Of a stretch of DNA of 64,000 nucleotides, positions 58,077 through 64,000 are shown piece by piece. The notes under the pieces were generated by a model. It was not told where the DNA came from and searched no databases. It worked only from the letters and a program-made list of their open reading frames with translations. The stretch comes from Tieghemiomyces parasiticus. Lineage: Eukaryota > Kickxellomycota > Dimargaritomycetes > Dimargaritales > Dimargaritaceae. The stretch is from NCBI GenBank assembly GCA_027575765.1, contig JANBPT010000078.1:17330-81329 (forward strand), in the 5' to 3' direction. Positions within the stretch are counted from its first letter, which is position 1, and the number at the start of each line of letters is the position of its first letter. The position numbers were made by a program, and so were the translations under genes.

Positions 58077-60288
58077 CTACTCCGGCCGCTGCCAACCATA
58101 CGCTCTAAACACTGCCTCCCATGGACCATGACATCTCACACTCCCCGTTCGCAGTCCCACTGTACTTGGCCAGGTCCCATCAATGAACCTGACTCCACAG
58201 TTTTTGGCCCAGAAGTTCTGTACTTGATGACCAGAAGCCTGCATCAATTCCTTTTCCGGCTTGTTAAGGATTACGGAAGACGCTGGGGTTGGAATGGCGT
58301 CGTCATCGCTGTCATCGTCACTGTCGCTAGAATACGTCAATGACAATTCCTCCTCGGTTCTTTCGGTCGATTGCCCAGCGTAAAAGTCGCGACCGAACTC
58401 GTCATTGTTCGCTATATCTATCGGTAATAGGTCCCTGTGGACCTCTCGGTCGGTATGATGGTCACTGCCCTGGGAGCTTGGGTCATTCTGGTCGGAGTAA
58501 CGCACCACGTTCAGCTCGGACTGAGAAGCTCTGCTACCCAAGTCCGACGTAAAGTCGGTCACCGGAGTTGTGCTACCACGGCCTGCCGTACCAGCATTCT
58601 CGATGTTCGCGGAAATCTCACCGTTGAGTTGGGGGGTTTCCGGTCGGTTAATCTGCAAGCCCTCAAGGCGGTCTAGAACCATCTGGACCATGTTGCTTAA
58701 GCGGCCGGTGGGGGGACTATCGTCACCCTTTTGTTGGTTACCACCGACCATGGCTTCTGCGAGGGTAAGGAGCCCAGGGTCGACGCGGAACCCAAGATCG
58801 CCGGTGGCAAAGTCATAGACGATGCCCTCCACAAAGAAGTTGTAGCTGCAGGCGTCTTCATTGGCCAGAGGCACCTCCCCGTCACTAAACAGGGGGGCTA
58901 TTTCATCGTGGAGATGTGCCCGCGTGTGGTCTGAGAGTTTGTACTTGGCGGCGCAGTTCCAGGCATCTTCTAACAGGAGTAGGCGAATGTCCGCCCGATT
59001 GTAGAACTTGTTGTCCGCGAGGGTCCCCTTCAGTTCCACCGTGGCGAGGTAGGCCAGGGTTGCGAACTCCATGTCGCCCTGATACTCTTCGGCAGCGCCG
59101 CCCACCCCTGCCTGGCCTTCCCCGGCTTGGTTGCCCTGCACCGGGAGGAGTTGTTCCTGGGTGGCGGCCATCCGGTTGTTTAATTCGCCCCCCGCTGGGC
59201 CCTCGACTTGGAGCTGCACGTCTGGGACCACGGGGAACGAAGGGGGGTGACGAGCTTCGACGTAACGCTGGAGGTGATCGAAATGGCCGGCGGAGGCCAA
59301 AGTCAGGACGATGGCCAGGTCGGTCGTGGAGAAATTGTCATCGGGAGCCCGGAGGGCCAGGGGCACCCAGTCAGTCTCACCCCCTTCCCGTCGGCTGGCG
59401 TCATACACGTCCAGGCGGTGTTGATGGCGATGCTGGAGTAGAGAGCGCATGAAGTCTGGTTCTTGGCTGTAAGTAACCAGCCGGTCGCGCAGACCCACCA
59501 CCGTGTCCATGTTTCCCTCCCATGCCAGAGCCAGGACAGGCGAGAAGCTGTATTTTTGGTGGAGGCTCAACGCTCGGAAGTCGATGGTACGAATCTCCGT
59601 TGCGGCCCGAGCCACTTCGACGTCCACATAGTGCCACATGGCCGCTGCGGTGGCCGAACTAGGTTGGCCCGAATGGCTAAGAGGAGCTAACCTAATGTCA
59701 ACGTCATTGACGTCGTCACTAGAGTCATAACCATGATAAAGGTCGTAATCGAAACGGAAAGTCTCCGCCAGGAAAGTCTTGTATGCCTTGCTGAGATGTT
59801 GGTATTCAGCACTCCGTTGCGAATCTAGGGCTAGGGGAAGCAAGGACTAGGAGATGCGTGCAGGAGGGGCGATGCAGGGTGAAAAAGGAGTTGGTAAAGT
59901 TGATTGTGCTGTGCTGTAGGTGTCGGCGTCGTGTTTTCTGGTATTATGTCGGTAATCACCGGCACCCGTTAGACACCAGTATGGGTAACTATGATACACA
60001 CAGTATGAAACTTACCATCACGTTGCGGATGCACTCTTCGTCAAGGACTTTACCATGCATCTCGTGCGTGATCTCCAAGAAACGCGCCATGTCGACCTTA
60101 TCGGCCATCTGCATCATTAGCAGCTGGATCTTTGAGGGACAGGCATCCCGTGTGCTGGATGACGGCTGCAGTCCGGGCGTGGTGGCACTGGGGCCGGATA
60201 CTTCCGGACGAGACGCGGGCCGTGCAAAGACCGGTTCGATGATGCCGAGGCCCGCCAGGAGCGAGACAAGGGCGAAACGGGCAAGCAT
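58077..60288 (-). CDS. Predicted secreted or lumenal orphan protein
   Basis: Exon 1 is 60016-60288, the intron 59847-60015 (donor GTAAGT, acceptor CCTAG) and exon 2 58077-59846, giving 680 residues. The N-terminus is a textbook signal peptide, with hydrophobic core LVSLLAGLGIIEPVFA and cleavage likely before RPASRPEV. Exon 1 continues with a helical segment (ADKVDMARFLEITHEMHGK). Exon 2 is rich in helix-like blocks (YQHLSKAYKTFLAETFRFDYD, split by linkers). A Gly/Glu/Gln linker lies near residue 320 and an acidic SDSDDDSDDD stretch towards the C-terminus. No family is recognised. The two phase-0 exons join cleanly. It lies between the two copies of the retroelement segment. Confidence 0.7.
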
Positions 60289-60634
60289 GGTGGGCTAACG
60301 GTAGAGCGGTAGGCCTGCGAGGGGGGGAGTAAGAGGCAAAGGAAGAAGTGTGATAAGATGGCCAACTGGTGTTGCACTGGGGTCCAGTGCACAACAGAGG
60401 GGTGGGGGGTTGACAGTTTGTCACAGTAAATAAATCGTCATATAGAGAGGGTTATGTATATCGTAATTAATGCCTGCGCGCGGCAGTGCCTTTTATATTG
60501 GGAGAAAGATCGGAATAGTTAATTGGCCGAGTCCCTTACAATTCCTCTCTGCCGGCTGGATAATCGGAGTAACAACGCACGCGATCCTTCAGGCATGTTG
60601 GTACTAGAGCTCAGAGTAGTACACCGGGCCTGAG

Positions 60635-61060
60635 GTGTCAGGGTCAAGGAAGAACGGAAAAATACGGAAGGTGAATTGTAGCAAAAGAACGCGTTAACGA
60701 GTAACTCTAAACACGCGCTGACGAAAGCTGGTGTTCTATGTAGGCATTCTGCTGGCGAACGTGATCCCAAAGGAAGCAAGTCTGGGGTGTCAGGGTCAAG
60801 GAAAAACGGAAGAATACGGAAGCTGAATTGTAGCAAAAGAGTGCGTCAACGAGCAGCTCCAAAAGCGCGCTGACGAAAGCTGGTGCTCAGTGTAGCCACG
60901 CTGCTAGCGGGCGTGATCCCATAGGAAGCGAGCCCGGAGTGTCAACGTCAAGGAGAAACGGAGGAATACGGAAGGTGAATTATTCGCAAAACAATGCGCC
61001 AATGGTTTATTCTAAAAACGCATTGATGAAGGCTGGTGTTCAATGTAGGTATGGGGGTAG
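60635..61060. repeat. 152-bp tandem repeat, about 2.8 copies
   Basis: Units start at 60635, 60787 and 60939, each opening GTGTCA, then a TCAAGGA-AACGGA string, AATACGGAAG, GTGAATT and later GCTGACGAAAGCTGGTG (diverged in the third unit). The spacing is exactly 152 in both steps. The third unit is the most diverged and fades out around 61060. The period is not a multiple of three, so it does not encode a protein repeat. Confidence 0.8.
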
Positions 61061-62737
61061 TGGGTGTGACCTCACAGTAAGAGAGCCTTACGGTGCAGGC
61101 CGTTTCGGAATCTAACTGGTAGTATGTGCCCAGCGAGAGCTCTAGTGGCACCCCAATTGTCACCTATTCCGAAGGGCGCTCCTCTGAGGCGTCTCGCCGT
61201 TTATCGGGTCGTCTTTTTTTTGTGTGTAACTCGTGTTTAACGTGAATGGTCTCTCGACACACCCTGACAGTCGCAGTCTAGAGTATGTGCCAACCCCAAT
61301 CCTTCAGCCGGAAGAAGTACGGAGAGACTGGAGTCATCGGCCGACTGGTCCCACCACGGGAGCTACAGTGCCACCGCCCAGCTACCACCTGTCCAGAGGA
61401 ACCCATTACTAGCTACGGAGATGACCCGAGGCCAAGCGCACCGTAATCCTGCTTAACTCCGTACTATGCACTGCTGGCATTCGGTGGGCTACCCGCTCGG
61501 AGAAACTACATAGCCTAGCGGGAGTAAAGGTAGCACGAGAAGAGAAGCTGTCGGTAGCCAACTGCACGTCGTAAGTCTCAGTGACTTTAGTTGGTAGGAC
61601 ACAACGCCCACTCTTTAAACCATGCAAACGCCATTTCGAGAGTCTGCTCTCTATGCATCAAACGCGATACATGCTTTCCTACTGGGTGCCGGATGAATGG
61701 AGAGCAAAGAGTTGAGCGTAATGGCTGTAGACCCCCGTTCGCCGCGTCTCCCAATGAGCCATTGCATCCCTGCTGCACATCGTACATGAGCCCATACAGC
61801 CAACCGCTCTCTGCAGGCCGTACACAGCCTGGTCCTTTTACATTAGCCGAAGAGCGGGACCTATTATATTTTCTTCCTCGCTCCTTCGTCGGCATATTAG
61901 CCCCTCCCCCTCCTCCTTTCATCCCCTAAAGATAATGGTCAACTTGGAACATACTATCTGCTGAACTGCGAGGGAACCGGTCAATACGACACGGCATCTG
62001 GGTGGAATTGTGAATTCGGCGTTTCTTGGGTCCTCAACCTTTACCCTCCCGCCCCCGATATCCCTCCCGTCCTTTTGCCGAAGACTATTCCGACCCCCTT
62101 CTGTATCGGCCTGTCGGGGACTCCCTAGTTGAGTTGTATTGTTCCCGGATCACTCCCCTTTTCCCGCTGACGTGCCCAGTAGGGCCCTCTTTTTAAGCGA
62201 GCACTCGGGACCGGAAAGGTCATTCGCCTCACCTGGAGGGGAGAGGGTGATGCCGTTACCTCGGTTAATATACCAATCTGCAGCAGTGTGTGGCAATATA
62301 TATCTCTATATATAATGAACTCTCACTGCTCCTTCAGGCTTCCCCTCCTCTCATTCCCTCTTTTCATCCACGCGCTCAATTTGACATTATTGTCATTTTG
62401 ATGATGTAGATCCTACCATTAGCAACCACTCGCAAGTCGAAAAGGTGTGCAAATCTTCCGTATTAAACCAACACCGTGCGGTGTCTGATTCTTTGTAGCT
62501 GCCGCGACTTATCGTTTTACGGCCACTGGTCAGTGCTGTAGACTCACGATCCCAGCAGTACTGGCCAACTAAACCTAGGCGAATTCGTCTATTTTACATT
62601 GGCCTTCCGTATTATGCTTCACTCAGGCAATACACCAGGTATTGCCGGTCTGTAACTACGCCCCATCATTCCACCACGCGTACTAGTGCCGTGGATCCAA
62701 GCGCAAGGCCAACGGAAGCCCTCTCTAGCCTGCCAAC

Positions 62738-62842
62738 GTGAAGTTCGCCACCACGTTTCTCTTCACTGCTTCTCTGCTCCTCCCTAACGTCTTTGCCATG
62801 TCTGAGTCGGGAATCGTCAATATGAAGAAAACCTTCAAGTAA
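62738..62842 (+). pseudogene. Secretion-signal remnant, start codon replaced by GTG
   Basis: From GTG at 62738 the frame reads KFATTFLFTASLLLPNVFA, a convincing secretion signal (basic residue, hydrophobic core, A-x-A-like end), then a short segment and a stop at 62840-62842. Fungal secreted proteins commonly start Met-Lys-Phe, and here the first codon is GTG. It may be the broken start of a lost secreted-protein gene, or the first exon of one starting at a near-cognate codon. Confidence 0.3.
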
Positions 62843-63409
62843 TCAACTATACAAAATGTGATGAAGGTATTACGTGGAATATGTATTGTTCGGTACATTT
62901 AGTGAAATCTTAACTACTAGAAGATTAGAATAGATAGCTTACTCCAGACCTGGCAGGTGCGGTTGCAGGGAGGTACAAGTGCCTGCCTTTTATCGTCCTT
63001 TTGGGGCGCATATGAAACGCATGGGAGAGGGGAAGAGAAGGGCGATTGTTTCTGTTCTCCATGAGAGGTACTACCATAACATAGCAACTAGACATATAAA
63101 TCCCACCGCTAAATACCAAAAATGGAGTATACACTTCAAGTTCATGTTTGGCTAAGCTTGATGCCTTGAACATAAGTTGGTTAGTTCCAAAAGGGGGAGA
63201 TGTGTAGGGGTTGACTCCAAGCCGGGGTTATAAGCTGAATAGCAAAAGAAGGGTTGAAGTGTGGGTTATGAGATATTGATCCAAGTAAGGTATAATCCGC
63301 ATGGTCTTGTATATGCGACCTGGTGGCTTGTACCAAGAGGATATATAAAAAGCCAGAACCTATTATATACCTGGCTATCAGATGGTGATTTTGGGGAATT
63401 CCCATACGT

Positions 63410-63960
63410 CGTAGGTTAAAACTACCCTAGAGGAGACCAGGGCTGATAGCCAACTGTACTAAAAACCAATAAACGAAAGGACGTACAAACGCATTGAAGG
63501 GTGATGTCGAAACCCGGTTCAGGTGGACGAGAGGTTTATTGTGTAGCGACTCTGGAGGGTCTTTTATACCGAGGGATTCCCGGCGTCCTCCGTAACGGTC
63601 ACGGCTTGGGTTAGAGGAAAACCCCAAGGACGACAGGGCGAGGCCGGGCTAGCGCCCAGACAGAGTATGAAGGCAGCTACCAAGCTGCCGCATCAGCTAA
63701 GCGGAAGAAGGCTGATGAAAGTAAAGCCCGAAAAGGGTAGAGGTAGCAATGCTTGTCAAAGAGAAGATGCTGTCCAGCAGATCAGGAAGGTTGACGTCGC
63801 CATAAAGGAACATGGAATAGAGGAAGTGATAGAGAAAGGAAGGAAGAAACTCAGGTAAAAGAGAGAAAGAGTTACAGGTGCACTAACTGGTCGGATCAAT
63901 GGTTTAGGGCACTACAGTGGTAGATACAGGTGCCTCCAATTATTTTGAGGATTTCTAAGT
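63410..63960 (+). mobile_element. Retroelement-derived segment, copy 2, with protease motif
   Basis: It shares 63410-63810 with 56796-57196. Further right, at 63911-63955, the plus strand reads TTVVDTGASNYFEDF, the D-T-G-A-S active-site pattern of retroviral-type aspartic proteases of LTR retrotransposons, then a TAA. Upstream the matching INGLG text is in another frame, so the element is broken by at least one frameshift. The lysine-rich frame before it resembles the end of a Gag. No reverse transcriptase is visible before the window edge at 64000. Confidence 0.6.
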
Positions 63961-64000
63961 CAAATTAGTTTTATTCAATATAGCTGCCACCACTCTGTAC

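Larger units (their letters stand above)
60289..64000. other. Right-end accessory region without intact genes
   Basis: It holds a 152-bp tandem repeat (60635-61060), a possible secretion-signal remnant (62738-62842), TATA-rich AT runs near 62297-62316, and the second copy of the retroelement segment (63410 to the window edge). Opposed frames at 61587-61929 are mutual shadows, with no support for either. Confidence 0.45.

Noticed and set aside
61587..61929. Long overlapping frames on both strands
   Set aside because: They mirror each other over the same bases and neither has a motif or paralogue.
1..64000. tRNA, 5S or other structured RNA genes; CRISPR arrays
   Set aside because: I scanned for B-box-like GGTTCGA strings on both strands and for regular short repeats and found no convincing cloverleaf or array. 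A tRNAscan or Infernal search could overturn this.

Overview
This window is eukaryotic nuclear DNA, almost certainly from a fungus and probably an early-diverging (zoopagomycete-type) lineage. The gene set is fungal: a DUF3020 protein, Stt4, Nsp1, Sgf29, mitochondrial uL15, the TFIIIC B-block subunit and a PROPPIN. It also holds MCM9, which the well-studied Dikarya have lost. Introns are few and short (54-186 nt). Most have a GTAAGT-type donor, and many have a CTAAC or ACTAAT branch site and a YAG acceptor. Coding DNA is GC-rich and the long intergenic stretches are visibly more AT-rich. The lineage is an inference.

Layout. 1-10 kb: one DUF3020 gene (minus), then about 8.4 kb with no gene I can support, holding an LTR-like fragment near 9.5 kb. 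10.2-31.1 kb, the conserved core: NADPH-cytochrome P450 reductase (minus), then STT4 and TFIIIC tau138/TFC3 in tandem (plus), then mitochondrial uL15 (minus). 31.7-40.2 kb, all minus: nucleoporin NSP1, SAGA subunit SGF29 and a LARP7/Pof8-type La-related protein. 41.7-44.1 kb: two diverged paralogous Myb/SANT-like orphan genes. 45.9-51 kb: a three-exon ZNF706-like small zinc-finger gene (minus), divergent from MCM9 (plus), which converges on a three-exon HSV2/WIPI3-type PROPPIN (minus). 51-64 kb, accessory: an orphan gene with an N-terminal hydrophobic segment, a two-exon secreted orphan, a 152-bp tandem repeat, and two nearly identical retroelement-derived segments 6,614 bp apart in direct orientation. 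The second segment leads into a broken retroviral-type protease motif at the window edge.

The genes do not form one pathway. The conserved ones are housekeeping: sterol/P450 electron supply, phosphoinositides and autophagy, Pol III transcription, nuclear pore, chromatin reading, RNA binding, DNA repair helicase and mitoribosome. I rebuilt exon structures by matching splice signals, reading phase and conserved motifs. Each rebuilt CDS has a length divisible by three and an ATG start. No CRISPR, rRNA or tRNA was recognised. The most notable features are a PHD finger inside the TFIIIC subunit, a fungal MCM9, a 36-nt microexon carrying a conserved PROPPIN motif, an FG-ended tail on Nsp1, the Myb-like orphan pair and the retroelement/satellite cluster at the right end.
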